A stretch of DNA of 64,000 bases from AC-43 sp963728855 (GCA_963728855.1 CAVSLN010000014.1:196995-260994); one strand, 5' to 3'; positions 24,405 to 33,028 are shown, counted from the stretch's first letter. The notes: a model not told the origin generated them from the letters alone. Translations and numbers: made by a program.

Positions 24405-25979
24405 TTACAGCGGGATGTTGCCGTGCTTCTTCGGCGGCAGGGTCTCCCGCTTGGTACGCAGCGTGCGGAGCGCCCGGACGATCTGCACCCGGGTGGTGGA
24501 CGGCGGGATGACCGAGTCCACGTACCCGCGCTCGGCCGCGACGTACGGGTTCGCCAGCGTGTCCTCGTACTCCTGGATCAGCTCGGCACGGGCACCGGCC
24601 GGGTCGGTGGCGCCGGCCAGCTCCGAGCGGTAGAGGATGTTCACCGCGCCCTGCGCGCCCATCACGGCGATCTGCGCCGTCGGCCACGCGAAGTTCAGGT
24701 CGGCGCCGAGGTGCTTGGAGCCCATGACGACGTACGCGCCCCCGTACGCCTTCCGCGTGATGACTGTCACCTTCGGTACGGTCGCCTCGGCGTACGCGTA
24801 GATGAGCTTGGCGCCACGCCGGATGATGCCCTCCCACTCCTGGCCGGTACCGGGCAGGAAGCCGGGCACGTCGACGAATGTGAGCACGGGCACGTTGAAC
24901 GCGTCGCAGAGCCGGACGAACCGGGCCGCCTTCTCGGAGGCGGCGATGTCCAGGCAGCCGGCGAAGTGCATGGGCTGGTTGGCCACCACGCCCACCGGAC
25001 GCCCTTCGACCCGGCCGAACCCGACCAGCATGTTCTGCGCGTACAGCGGGTGCACCTCGAGGAAGTCCTCGACCACCGCCTCGATCACCTGGTGCATGTC
25101 GTACGGCTGGTTGGCCGAGTCGGGGATCAGCGCGTCGAGATCCAGGTCGGCGTCGGAGACGTCCAGCGAGGCCGGCGTGTCGTAGACCACCGGCTCGTCG
25201 AGGTTGTTGCTGGGCAGGTAGGACAGCAGCGCCCTGACGTACTCGATCGCGTCATCCTCGTCGGACGCGAGGTAGTGCGCGTTGCCGGACTTCGAGTTGT
25301 GGGTACGGGCGCCGCCCAGCTCCTCGAACTCGACGTCCTCGCCGGTGACGGTCTTGATGACGTCGGGGCCGGTGATGAACATGTGCGACGTGTGGTCGAC
25401 CATCACGGTGAAGTCGGTCAGCGCGGGGGAGTAGGCGGCGCCGCCCGCGCACGGGCCCATGATCAGCGAGATCTGCGGTATGACGCCCGAGGCGTGCACG
25501 TTGCGGAGGAAGATCTCGCCGTACAGGCCGAGCGAGACCACGCCCTCCTGGATGCGTGCGCCGCCGGAGTCGTTGATGCCGACGACCGGGCAGCCGATCT
25601 TGATGGCGAGGTCCATCACCTTGAGGATCTTCTCGCCGAACACCTCGCCGAGTGAGCCACCGAACACCGTGAAGTCCTGTGCGAAAACACACACCTGCCG
25701 GCCGTCCACCGTGCCGTACCCGGTGACCACCCCGTCCCCGTACGGCCGGGTGGCCGTCAGGTCGAAGTTGGTGCTGCGGTGCCGGGCCAGCTCGTCGAGC
25801 TCCACGAAGGAGCCCGGGTCCAGCAGCAGGTCGATGCGTTCCCGCGCGGTCTTCTTGCCCCGCGCATGCTGCTTCTCCACCGCACGGGCGGAGCCGGCGT
25901 GTACCGCCTCGTCGATCCGGTGGCGCAGGTCGGCGAGCTTGCCGCCGGTGGTGTGCACATCAGGCGTCGTCGCTGTCAC
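24405..25979 (-). CDS. accD5: Acyl-CoA carboxylase beta subunit (carboxyltransferase)
   Basis: A 524-residue carboxyltransferase with two crotonase-like halves: G-G-S-L-G-E-V-F-G-E-K, the oxyanion loops G-I-N-D-S-G-G-A-R-I-Q-E-G and the second G-G-A-Y-V-V-M-G-S-K. It transfers CO2 from carboxybiotin to acetyl-CoA or propionyl-CoA, working with the alpha chain at 11838-13589 and the epsilon subunit at 19517-19720. The end K-H-G-N-I-P-L is the typical PccB C-terminus. GTG start 25977-25979. birA is divergent next to it. Acyl-CoA preference is not decided here. Confidence 0.95.
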   Translation of the reverse strand: MTATTPDVHTTGGKLADLRHRIDEAVHAGSARAVEKQHARGKKTARERIDLLLDPGSFVELDELARHRSTNFDLTATRPYGDGVVTGYGTVDGRQVCVFAQDFTVFGGSLGEVFGEKILKVMDLAIKIGCPVVGINDSGGARIQEGVVSLGLYGEIFLRNVHASGVIPQISLIMGPCAGGAAYSPALTDFTVMVDHTSHMFITGPDVIKTVTGEDVEFEELGGARTHNSKSGNAHYLASDEDDAIEYVRALLSYLPSNNLDEPVVYDTPASLDVSDADLDLDALIPDSANQPYDMHQVIEAVVEDFLEVHPLYAQNMLVGFGRVEGRPVGVVANQPMHFAGCLDIAASEKAARFVRLCDAFNVPVLTFVDVPGFLPGTGQEWEGIIRRGAKLIYAYAEATVPKVTVITRKAYGGAYVVMGSKHLGADLNFAWPTAQIAVMGAQGAVNILYRSELAGATDPAGARAELIQEYEDTLANPYVAAERGYVDSVIPPSTTRVQIVRALRTLRTKRETLPPKKHGNIPL

Positions 25980-26010
25980 GCCGCGATCGTAGCGGCTGTT
26001 GAAGAATCGT

Positions 26011-26016
26011 TAAGCT
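26011..26016 (+). promoter_or_regulatory. -10 element for leaderless birA mRNA
   Basis: TAAGCT lies six bases before GTG 26023 and matches TANNNT. The carboxylase beta gene reads away on the other strand from 25979, so this 43-bp gap must hold both promoters. Confidence 0.45.
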
Positions 26017-26022
26017 GGACCC

Positions 26023-26871
26023 GTGCCATCGCCGTACACCGACCTCGACCGGCCGCCGCTGTCCGCGGCGGCGCTGCGCCGTGCGCTGGTCGTCCCCGAC
26101 GGGCTGTGGACCGAGCTGGTGGTCAAGCCGGAGACCGACTCCACCAACGCCGACGCGGCCGCCGCCGCGCGCGACGGCGCGGCCGAGGGGCTCGTCGTGG
26201 TCGCCGAGCGGCAGTCCGCCGGGCGCGGGCGGCTGGGCCGGCAGTGGCAGTCGCCGCCGCGGGCCGGGCTCGCGGTCAGCGTCCTGCTCCGTCCGGCCGA
26301 GGTGCCGCCCAGCCGGTACGGGTGGCTCCCGCTCCTCGCCGGCGTCGCACTGGCCGAGACGGTGCGCCGGCTCGGTGAGCTGGACGCCGTGCTCAAGTGG
26401 CCGAACGACCTGCTCATCGATGACCGCAAATGCGCAGGGATTCTCGCCGAGTCGGCCGGTGACGCCGTCGTACTCGGGATCGGGCTCAACGTGTCGCTCC
26501 GCGAGGCGGAACTTCCCTGGGTCTCCGCGACCTCGGGAGCGCAGCAGGGCAGCTTCGCTGCCACGTCACTGTTGCTCGCAGGCGCGGCGTGCACCGACCG
26601 GGACCCGCTGCTGCGCGCCCTGCTGCGTACCCTCGCCGACCGGTACCGGCACTGGCGCGCCACGGCCGGCGACCCCGACCGCAGCGGCCTGCGCGACGGG
26701 TACCGCCTGCACTGCGCCACCCTCGGCCGCACCGTACGGGTCGCCCTGCCCGGCGGCACCGACCTCACCGGTACCGCGTCCGATGTGGACAGTGCCGGCC
26801 GCCTGGTCGTCACCGGTACGGACGGCACCTCGACGCCGGTAGCGGCCGGCGATGTTGTTCATGTCAGATAG
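26023..26871 (+). CDS. birA: Biotin--[acetyl-CoA-carboxylase] ligase
   Basis: A 282-residue class I biotin protein ligase without the N-terminal DNA-binding domain of E. coli BirA. Motifs: T-D-S-T-N-A-D-A, the biotinyl-AMP loop G-R-G-R-L-G-R-Q-W, L-K-W-P-N-D-L-L, K-C-A-G-I-L-A-E and the C-terminal SH3-like cap. It forms biotinyl-5'-AMP and attaches biotin to the carrier domain of the carboxylase alpha chain (Lys about 549 there). It is divergent from the beta subunit gene. A dispersed palindrome copy lies at 26779-26793. Confidence 0.95.
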   Translation: MPSPYTDLDRPPLSAAALRRALVVPDGLWTELVVKPETDSTNADAAAAARDGAAEGLVVVAERQSAGRGRLGRQWQSPPRAGLAVSVLLRPAEVPPSRYGWLPLLAGVALAETVRRLGELDAVLKWPNDLLIDDRKCAGILAESAGDAVVLGIGLNVSLREAELPWVSATSGAQQGSFAATSLLLAGAACTDRDPLLRALLRTLADRYRHWRATAGDPDRSGLRDGYRLHCATLGRTVRVALPGGTDLTGTASDVDSAGRLVVTGTDGTSTPVAAGDVVHVR

Positions 26872-26944
26872 CCGGTTAGCCGACCCCAAAAGTGGCCAGT
26901 TGCCGCTACCGTCACACCGGACATTGTGACGACAGGAGGTTGGT

Positions 26945-27508
26945 GTGGGGTTCCCGGAGAGTGTGCTCACCAAAGATGAGCGCGTGGAGATCCACCTGCA
27001 CCCGCATTGGAAAGCGCTGGTTCTACCGTTCCTCGCGGCGGTCGCCCTGGTCGCGGCCGTGGTGGCCACGTGGGTCTTCCTGCCCGACCAGGGCTGGTCC
27101 ACCATCGCCCTGATCGCGGTCGGGGCGGTCGCGTTCGTACTGTTCGTGTGGTGGAGCCTGTGGCCGTGGCTGAAGTGGCGGACCACGCACTACGTGTTCA
27201 CCAACGAGCGGGTCATCATGCGGGAGGGCGTCTTCTCCCGGGAGGGCCGCGACATCCCGCTCAACCGGGTCAACGACGTGTCGTTCCAGCACAGCTTCTT
27301 CGAGCGGCTGCTGGCCACCGGCACGCTCACCATCGAGTCGGCCGGTGAGCGTGGGCAGGTCGTACTCACCGACATCCCGCGCGTCGAGCGGATCCAGAGC
27401 CAGCTGTACGAGCTGGTCGAGGCCGACCACGAGGCGCACTCCTTCGACGACGGCGACGCCGAGAAGATCGCGCACAGCATCGCCAAGGAGCGGGACCGGG
27501 ACAAGTAA
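26945..27508 (+). CDS. PH-domain membrane protein (bPH2/DUF304 type)
   Basis: A 187-residue protein with two adjacent membrane helices at about residues 23-70 and a bacterial PH-like domain (T-T-H-Y-V-F-T-N-E-R-V-I-M-R-E-G, D-I-P-L-N-R-V-N-D-V-S, T-I-E-S-A-G-E-R-G). Orthologues sit next to birA and accD5 in other actinobacteria. Role unknown. GTG 26945 with AGGAGG just upstream. Confidence 0.9.
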   Translation: MGFPESVLTKDERVEIHLHPHWKALVLPFLAAVALVAAVVATWVFLPDQGWSTIALIAVGAVAFVLFVWWSLWPWLKWRTTHYVFTNERVIMREGVFSREGRDIPLNRVNDVSFQHSFFERLLATGTLTIESAGERGQVVLTDIPRVERIQSQLYELVEADHEAHSFDDGDAEKIAHSIAKERDRDK

Positions 27509-27520
27509 CGTCAGCTGCGC

Positions 27521-27553
27521 GCGGCGCCGTCCCGGACCCCGGGGCGGCGCCGC
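27521..27553 (+). terminator. Hairpin terminator after the PH-domain gene
   Basis: GCGGCGCCG (27521-27529) pairs perfectly with CGGCGCCGC (27545-27553); 13 bases after the stop codon, no T-tract. Confidence 0.5.
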
Positions 27554-27639
27554 GTTCGTCGCGAGCCAGTACGTGGGGCAGGATCGGCCACCCGGGCTGG
27601 ATCGGCGGGGCGGCTTTCGTCATGGCGCCGGGGGCGCGG

Positions 27640-27680
27640 TGCTTCAGTGGCGCCAGCGGCGCAGTTGCTTCAGTGGCGCC
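27640..27680. repeat. Direct repeat that duplicates the 3' end of the MaoC gene
   Basis: TGCTTCAGTGGCGCC occurs at 27640-27654 and 27666-27680, 26 bp apart. The second copy contains the stop codon and last codons of the minus-strand MaoC gene; the first is a non-coding copy just beyond it. Confidence 0.75.
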
Positions 27681-28161
27681 GCGGGCGCAGGGCGAACCAG
27701 CCGCGGAAGCCCATCCGCAGCACGTCCCCCTCGGGCTCGCCGTCCGGGCCGAGCCGGGTCATCGCGCCGGCCAGGGTGACCGTGCCGAACCCGGGCCGGG
27801 TGCGCGACAGCGACCGGTCCAGTACGGCCAGCCGGCTGGCCAGCCGGTCGCCCGCGTACACCGGGGCGGTCCAGCGCAGCTCCTCCAGCCCGGGCGAGGC
27901 GGCCGCGGCGGCCCGGGCGAGCACGTGGTCGACATACGCGCGCATGAACAGGCTGGCCGTGTAGAAGCCGCTGGCGATGGGTGCCCCGTAGGCGCTCTCC
28001 GCGGCGAGCGCCTCGTCGACGTGGTACCACTGCGGGTCGAAGCGGCGGGCGAACACCAGCATCTCCTCCCCGTCGACGACGCTCACACCGAGGTCGAAGA
28101 CCAGGCCGGGCTCGAGGTCTTCGTAGAACAGCTCGGCCTCGGCGCCGGTACCGGAAAGCAT
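27670..28161 (-). CDS. MaoC-family (R)-hydratase-like protein
   Basis: A 163-residue hot-dog-fold protein. The hydratase motif appears as F-D-P-Q-W-Y-H-V-D-E followed by Y-G-A-P-I-A-S-G-F-Y-T, with the Asp/His pair characteristic of MaoC enoyl-CoA hydratases, and L-R-W-T-A-P-V-Y-A-G-D. It likely hydrates an enoyl thioester; substrate unknown. Start ATG 28159-28161 or GTG 28162-28164, overlapping the stop of the GtrA gene, so the two are translationally coupled. Confidence 0.9.
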   Translation of the reverse strand: MLSGTGAEAELFYEDLEPGLVFDLGVSVVDGEEMLVFARRFDPQWYHVDEALAAESAYGAPIASGFYTASLFMRAYVDHVLARAAAAASPGLEELRWTAPVYAGDRLASRLAVLDRSLSRTRPGFGTVTLAGAMTRLGPDGEPEGDVLRMGFRGWFALRPRRH

Positions 28162-28634
28162 CACCGTGCGACGGGGCCGGACGGGGTCGGCTCGGCCACG
28201 GGTACGAGGAATACGAAGCGCCGGTAGGACCAGAACCGGAAGAGGGTACCCAGCACCATGCCGAAGCCCAGCGCCGCGACGTTGTCCGCGAGCCGGGTCT
28301 GGAAGACGCCCGGCCAGAAGTGCCCGAGCCCGTTGTGGCTGAGCCAGAGGCAGGCCAGGCCGATCAGCAGACCGACCAGGTTGAAGCCGAAGTAGAGCAG
28401 GTACTCGCGGTGTAGGCCGGAGCGCTCGCGGTCGCGCCAGGTCCAGAACCGGTTGCCCAGGAAGGCGAGCGTGGCGGCCACCGCGGTGGAGGCGGCCTTC
28501 GCCCAGAAGTAACCGAACGAGTGGTACAGCAGGTTATATAGCGTCACGTCGACGACATAGGTACAGGCGCCCACGACGCCGAACTTGCCAAGCTCCCGGA
28601 CAAGGTGGCCGAAGCGCTCCCAGAGGGCGGTCAC
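28161..28634 (-). CDS. GtrA-family membrane protein
   Basis: A 157-residue protein with four hydrophobic helices and the GtrA pattern: K-F-G-V-V-G-A-C-T-Y-V-V-D near the start, F-L-G-N-R-F-W-T-W in the middle and F-R-F-W-S-Y-R-R-F-V-F near the end. GtrA proteins are thought to help flip polyprenyl-linked sugars in cell-envelope glycan synthesis. GTG 28632-28634 start. Confidence 0.92.
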   Translation of the reverse strand: MTALWERFGHLVRELGKFGVVGACTYVVDVTLYNLLYHSFGYFWAKAASTAVAATLAFLGNRFWTWRDRERSGLHREYLLYFGFNLVGLLIGLACLWLSHNGLGHFWPGVFQTRLADNVAALGFGMVLGTLFRFWSYRRFVFLVPVAEPTPSGPVAR

Positions 28635-28978
28635 CGGGGCAGCGTACCCACAGATCCGGGCCGTGTCCCTGGCGGTCCCGTACCTGGCGTGACCAAACTC
28701 ATCGGGTGACTGATCGGTAGTTCAGGAGTTCAGGAGCACTGGAGTCGATGGCCTCGCGATCTTGGGTAAGCGCAGAGCTTGTGCGTGAAGCTGCTTCCTA
28801 CCGAAGAAATCCGCACGTCGTTACGCATCGCGTCGAAGAATCTTGCTCGCTTGTGCATCTTTTCACAAGCTCAGCCGATGCTTCTGGAACGCGGCGGGCT
28901 TAGGCTGTCGGGAAATCCTCGGTCCTTACCTACCGTGTGGTTTTCGTTTCGGTATCGCCGACCGCAAGGAGAGTGCCC
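28635..28978 (+). promoter_or_regulatory. Long AT-richer upstream region of the PEP carboxykinase gene
   Basis: 344 bp with no gene seen and visibly less G+C than the surroundings, especially 28760-28970. GCTTGTGC occurs at 28777-28784 and 28849-28856; the second is the left arm of GCTTGTG-N8-CACAAGC (28849-28870). TACCGT (28931-28936) is a possible -10 box, with AAGGAG ribosome site before ATG 28979. It probably holds carbon-source control of gluconeogenesis; the regulator is unknown. Confidence 0.45.
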
Positions 28979-30811
28979 ATGACCGCTCCGGCCGCTATTT
29001 CGGGGCTCGAGCAGGCCCCGACGTCACACCCGCGACTGCTCGCCTGGGTACGCGAGGTCGCCGACCTGACCATGCCCGACCGCGTGGTGTGGTGCGACGG
29101 CTCGCCGGACGAGTGGGCGGCCCTGACCGGCGAGCTGGTCGCGGCCGGCACGCTCGTACCCCTCAACGAGGAGAAGCGGCCCAACTCGTTCTGGGCGCGC
29201 ACTGACCCGTCCGACGTGGCACGGGTCGAGGAGCGCACGTACATCTGCTCCGTTGACGAGGCGGATGCCGGGCCGACCAACAACTGGATGGCCCCCGCCG
29301 AGATGAAGCGCTCGATGACGGAGCTGTACCGCGGCTGTATGCGCGGCCGCACGATGTACGTCGTCCCGTTCTGCATGGGCCCGCTCACGGCGGCGCAGCC
29401 GATGTTCGGCGTCGAGATCACGGACTCGGCGTACGTCGTCCTGTCGATGCACATCATGACCCGCATGGGCAGCGAGGTGCTGGCGAAGCTGGGAGACAGC
29501 GCCCCGTTCGTACCGGCGCTGCACTCGGTCGGCGCCCCGCTTGAGCCGGGCCAGCAGGATGTGGTCTGGCCGTCCTCGCAGACCAAGTTCATCTCGCACT
29601 TTCCCGAGACCCGGGAGATCTGGTCGTACGGCTCGGGTTACGGCGGCAACGCCCTGCTCGGCAAGAAGTGCTATTCGCTGCGCATCGCCAGCGCGATGGG
29701 GCGCGACGAGGGCTGGCTCGCGGAGCATATGCTGATCCTCAAGCTCACCTCGCCCGAGGGCAAAGCGCGCTACATCGCCGCGGCGTTCCCGTCCGCGTGC
29801 GGCAAGACCAACCTGGCGATGCTGGAGCCCACCATCCCGGGCTGGAAGGTCGAGACGCTCGGCGACGACATCGCCTGGATGCGGTACGGGCCGGACGGCC
29901 GGCTGTACGCGCTCAACCCCGAGTACGGCCTGTTCGGCGTGGCACCCGGTACGGACTGGAAGACCAACCCGAACGCGATGCGCACGCTCGCCAAGGGCAA
30001 CTCGATCTTCACCAACGTCGCCCGTACCGACGACGGGGACATCTGGTGGGAGGGCATGGGCGACCCCCCCAGGCATTTGACGAACTGGCATGGCGACGAC
30101 TGGACACCGGAAAGCGGACAACTGTCTTCGCATCCGAACTCGCGGTTCTGCACGCCGATCAAGCAGTGCCCGATCCTCGCCGACGAGTACGAGGACCCGA
30201 TGGGCGTACCCATCGATGCGATTCTCTTCGGTGGGCGCCGCAAGACGACCATCCCGCTGGTGACCGAGGCGCGCCACTGGGTGCACGGTGTGTACCTGGG
30301 CGCCACCCTCTCGTCCGAGACCACCGCCGCGGCCGTCGGCCAGGTCGGCGTGGTCCGCCGGGACCCGATGGCGATGCTGCCCTTCATCGGCTACCACGCC
30401 GGCGACTACTTCTCGCACTGGATCCAGATGGGTAAGGGTGCCGACGGCGACGCCGACAAGCTGCCGAAGGTGTTCTACGTCAACTGGTTCCGGCGCGGCG
30501 AGGACGGCCGGTTCCTCTGGCCCGGGTTCGGCGAGAACTCGCGGGTGCTGAAGTGGGTCGTGGAGCGGCTCGACGGTACGGCCGGCGCGGTCGAGTCGCC
30601 GGTCGGCTACCTGCCCGCCCCCGGCTCGCTCGACCTGTCCGGGCTGGACATACCCGCCGAGGACATCGAGGCCGCGCTCGCCGTCGACGTCGACGAGTGG
30701 AGGGCCGAGATCCCCGAGGTGGTCGCCTGGTTCGAGAAGTTCGGCGACAAGCTGCCAGGCGTCCTGTGGTCGGAGCTGGACGCGCTGAAGGCACGCCTGG
30801 GCGTGGAGTGA
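28979..30811 (+). CDS. pckG: Phosphoenolpyruvate carboxykinase (GTP)
   Basis: A 610-residue GTP-type PEPCK, the usual length. It converts oxaloacetate and GTP to PEP, CO2 and GDP, the entry step of gluconeogenesis. Motifs: hyper-reactive cysteine P-loop P-S-A-C-G-K-T-N (Cys274), substrate loop E-K-R-P-N-S-F-W-A-R, G-Y-G-G-N-A-L-L-G-K-K and the Mn site G-D-D-I-A-W-M. ATG 28979 has a good AAGGAG; upstream in-frame codons are not conserved. Stands alone, with a terminator after it. Confidence 0.97.
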   Translation: MTAPAAISGLEQAPTSHPRLLAWVREVADLTMPDRVVWCDGSPDEWAALTGELVAAGTLVPLNEEKRPNSFWARTDPSDVARVEERTYICSVDEADAGPTNNWMAPAEMKRSMTELYRGCMRGRTMYVVPFCMGPLTAAQPMFGVEITDSAYVVLSMHIMTRMGSEVLAKLGDSAPFVPALHSVGAPLEPGQQDVVWPSSQTKFISHFPETREIWSYGSGYGGNALLGKKCYSLRIASAMGRDEGWLAEHMLILKLTSPEGKARYIAAAFPSACGKTNLAMLEPTIPGWKVETLGDDIAWMRYGPDGRLYALNPEYGLFGVAPGTDWKTNPNAMRTLAKGNSIFTNVARTDDGDIWWEGMGDPPRHLTNWHGDDWTPESGQLSSHPNSRFCTPIKQCPILADEYEDPMGVPIDAILFGGRRKTTIPLVTEARHWVHGVYLGATLSSETTAAAVGQVGVVRRDPMAMLPFIGYHAGDYFSHWIQMGKGADGDADKLPKVFYVNWFRRGEDGRFLWPGFGENSRVLKWVVERLDGTAGAVESPVGYLPAPGSLDLSGLDIPAEDIEAALAVDVDEWRAEIPEVVAWFEKFGDKLPGVLWSELDALKARLGVE

Positions 30812-30824
30812 CCGGGTAATCACG

Positions 30825-30851
30825 GTGGGCCGTCCGTTTGGGGCGGCCCAC
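30825..30851 (+). terminator. Terminator after pckG
   Basis: GTGGGCCG and CGGCCCAC form an 8-bp perfect stem around an 11-base loop, 13 bases after the stop. Confidence 0.7.
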
Positions 30852-30917
30852 ACAATGTCTACCCAATCTCTACCCAACTGGGTTCCGCTTGTCCGTCGGC
30901 AGCCGGCCGCCGGGTGG

Positions 30918-30923
30918 CTAGGC
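30918..30923 (+). promoter_or_regulatory. -10 element for the cis-prenyltransferase gene
   Basis: TAGGCT fits TANNNT and ends eight bases before GTG 30932, consistent with a leaderless transcript. Confidence 0.35.
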
Positions 30924-30931
30924 TGCGAGGC

Positions 30932-31702
30932 GTGAGTCTGAAAGACCTGGTCTATTCGGTGTATGAGCGGCGGCTGACCGCGTCGCTGGAGGGCAAGCCG
31001 AGGCCGCAGCACGTCGGCGTGATGTGCGACGGCAACCGCCGGTGGGCCAAGGAGATGGGGTACGTCGACCCGAACGACGGGCACCGGGTGGGCGCCCGGC
31101 GGGTGCTCGACCTGCTCCGGTGGTGCGACTCCGCCGGCATCGGGCACGTCACCCTGTACCTGCTCGCCACGGACAACCTGCGCCGTCCGGCGGCCGAGCT
31201 GGATCCGCTGCTGCGGATCATCGAGGACCTGGTCACCGAGCTGGCCGACGAGGGCAACCCGTGGCGGCTGCGGATGGTCGGCGCGCTGGACCTGCTGCCG
31301 TCCACGATCGCGACCGCGCTGAAGACGGCCGAGGAGCGCACCGTCGACCGTACGGGTGGGGTGCAGGTCAACGTGGCCGTCGGGTACGGGGGCCGGCGGG
31401 AGATCGCCGACGCGGTGCGCTCGCTGCTGCACGAGCACGCCAAGGCGGGCCGCACGATCGAGGAGCTGGCCGAGATCCTGGACGTCGAACACATCGCCGA
31501 GCATCTCTACACCAAGGGACAGCCCGATCCCGACCTGGTCATCCGTACCAGTGGGGAGCAGCGCCTGTCCGGGTTCCTGCTCTGGCAGTCGGCCCACTCG
31601 GAGTTCTACTTCTGCGACGTGAACTGGCCGGACTTCCGGCATGTCGACTTCCTACGGGCGCTGCGTTCCTATGCCAGCCGCCAGCGCCGCTTCGGTGCGT
31701 GA
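30932..31702 (+). CDS. Cis-prenyltransferase (isoprenyl/polyprenyl diphosphate synthase)
   Basis: A 256-residue Z-prenyltransferase: catalytic Asp33 in V-M-C-D-G-N-R-R-W-A, then T-L-Y-L-L-A-T-D-N-L-R-R, the IPP-binding R-T-S-G-E-Q-R-L-S-G-F-L-L-W-Q and a Y-F-C-D-V-N-W-P-D end. The sequence resembles the short-chain enzyme Rv1086 (Z,E-farnesyl diphosphate synthase) more than typical UppS, judging from the D-N-L-R-R and C-D-G variants and the neighbourhood with phoH and glpX. Chain length cannot be fixed from sequence here. Confidence 0.92.
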   Translation: MSLKDLVYSVYERRLTASLEGKPRPQHVGVMCDGNRRWAKEMGYVDPNDGHRVGARRVLDLLRWCDSAGIGHVTLYLLATDNLRRPAAELDPLLRIIEDLVTELADEGNPWRLRMVGALDLLPSTIATALKTAEERTVDRTGGVQVNVAVGYGGRREIADAVRSLLHEHAKAGRTIEELAEILDVEHIAEHLYTKGQPDPDLVIRTSGEQRLSGFLLWQSAHSEFYFCDVNWPDFRHVDFLRALRSYASRQRRFGA

Positions 31703-31736
31703 GCCGAAGCTCCCCAGCCGCGGCCACCTCGGCCGT

Positions 31737-31794
31737 GCTCGCCTCGCCGAAGAGCGGTGACGGACCTTCTGCCTCCGGGCTTCGGCGGGCGAGC
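31737..31794. terminator. Long inverted repeat between convergent genes, includes a dispersed repeat
   Basis: GCTCGCCTCGCCGAAG (31737-31752) pairs with CTTCGGCGGGCGAGC (31780-31794) with one bulged base. The left arm belongs to the repeat family seen at 16135-16210. It lies between the prenyltransferase gene and the convergent small membrane protein gene. Confidence 0.55.
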
Positions 31795-31816
31795 CAGAAC
31801 GTTCGGCGGCTGCGAA

Positions 31817-32185
31817 TCAGTCGTCGGAACTGACCGCCCGGCGGGCCAGCCCCCGCGGAGCCAGCGGGATCACCGGCGCCTCGGGCGCGTGGCTCATCAT
31901 GTACCCCTCGGCGAACCCGGAGTTGCGGTCGCCGATGCGGCTCTCGGTCTCCTCGAAGCGGTCGAGTAACACCTTCACGTAGTAGTCGAGCCGACTCTCG
32001 ATGCGCTCGTAGAGATAAGAGAGGAACGCGACCAGCAGGCCGATCGTTGCCAGCCCGACAGCGTACGTGTCGAACACGGCAGGAACCTGGTGCGTGGTCA
32101 ATGTCGCCAGGAGCAGGTTTGCCAACCCGTCCAGTGCGACCGAGACAACTGCTATCAAGACGCCGGTCCACTTGAGCGCCACCAC
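31817..32185 (-). CDS. Small membrane protein of unknown function
   Basis: 122 residues: two hydrophobic helices (about 5-30 and 40-60), then a charged helical region R-I-E-S-R-L-D-Y-Y-V-K-V-L-L-D-R-F-E-E-T-E and a tail ending in acidic residues. No family recognised. GTG start at 32183-32185. Codon use is a little less GC-rich than the neighbours. 172 bp upstream to the HTH gene on the same strand show no further gene. Confidence 0.65.
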   Translation of the reverse strand: MVALKWTGVLIAVVSVALDGLANLLLATLTTHQVPAVFDTYAVGLATIGLLVAFLSYLYERIESRLDYYVKVLLDRFEETESRIGDRNSGFAEGYMMSHAPEAPVIPLAPRGLARRAVSSDD

Positions 32186-32357
32186 AACCGCTTCCCTTCA
32201 ACCCGGCGAGCGTCTGCCCGCACACCGCCCCCCGTCGGATGTTGATTGCAGTACGTCATGGGACGCTAACGGTTGGACGGATGAGTTGTACGCTGAGTGG
32301 CTACACAAAGCTGCTGTTCTTTCACTATCTGCGCATCAGTACCAGCTATGGCGCCGC

Positions 32358-32789
32358 TTAGCCGGCCCGACGCTTCGTGCCTTGATCGGGATTTGTGGGC
32401 CGATATGCGAGATAACGAATGGTCTCCCGCATGTGGTACTTCTCCGCCTCGGAGACGCTCGGGTCGACCAGTCGCCGCAGCAGCGCCTCGACGTCGGGGT
32501 CCATGGGTGGGGGTGGCGGGGCCGGCCGGGCGGGCGCGGAGCGGTCCCAGCCGAGGATGCCGAACGCGACGGTCGGGTTGATCCCGAGCGGCTCGCAGAA
32601 CGCGACCACCCGGGCCGGTTCGGGGTCGCTGGTCCATTCGCCGCGCAGCCAGCGGTTGATGGTCTGGCGGGAGAGGCCGGTACGCCGGGCCACCTCCGAA
32701 CCGTTCCAGCCGCGGACGGTACGGGCATCGGCGAGTGCTTTGCGGATGAAGGTGGCGAAGGCCTGCCGGCGGCCTGGGGTGTCACGCAC
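32358..32789 (-). CDS. XRE-type helix-turn-helix regulator
   Basis: Starts V-R-D-T-P-G-R-R-Q-A-F and carries a clear lambda-repressor-like HTH: G-S-E-V-A-R-R-T-G-L-S-R-Q-T-I-N-R-W-L-R-G, followed by a short domain with a Pro-rich linker and a C-terminal helical part. GTG 32787-32789 is favoured because TACCTT (complement of 32796-32801) sits six bases upstream, giving a leaderless transcript; a GTG at 32822 would add 11 residues. It is divergent from the small gene at 33029 and a palindrome lies between them. Confidence 0.82.
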   Translation of the reverse strand: MRDTPGRRQAFATFIRKALADARTVRGWNGSEVARRTGLSRQTINRWLRGEWTSDPEPARVVAFCEPLGINPTVAFGILGWDRSAPARPAPPPPPMDPDVEALLRRLVDPSVSEAEKYHMRETIRYLAYRPTNPDQGTKRRAG

Positions 32790-32840
32790 GCGGACAAGGT
32801 ACGTCCCGTTCTCGGGACGCACGGCGGGGTGGGCCGGTTC

Positions 32841-32856
32841 GTCACGGATGCGTGAC
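32841..32856. promoter_or_regulatory. Inverted repeat, operator candidate for the HTH regulator
   Basis: GTCACG-GATG-CGTGAC, perfect 6-base arms, about 40 bp upstream of the regulator -10 box and in the divergent intergenic region. GTCACG also occurs at 32973 near the divergent gene. Confidence 0.45.
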
Positions 32857-33028
32857 AGTCTATCCGGTGCCGGTCGGGCGGAAAAAGTCCCTGTAAGCGA
32901 GGGGTTGACAAAGCTCCAGGAATCAGCCGAACGGCCGATGCTGTCACGCGAGCGGGACGTCGTAGCCTATGTCACGTGTACGAGACAACTAGCCCAAAAG
33001 CCAGTCACGCTAACGAGTCGGACGCGCG

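Noticed and set aside
29024..31642. 872-codon open frame on the minus strand across pckG
   Set aside because: A shadow of the pckG and prenyltransferase codon pattern; His/Arg/Asp-rich translation with no family.
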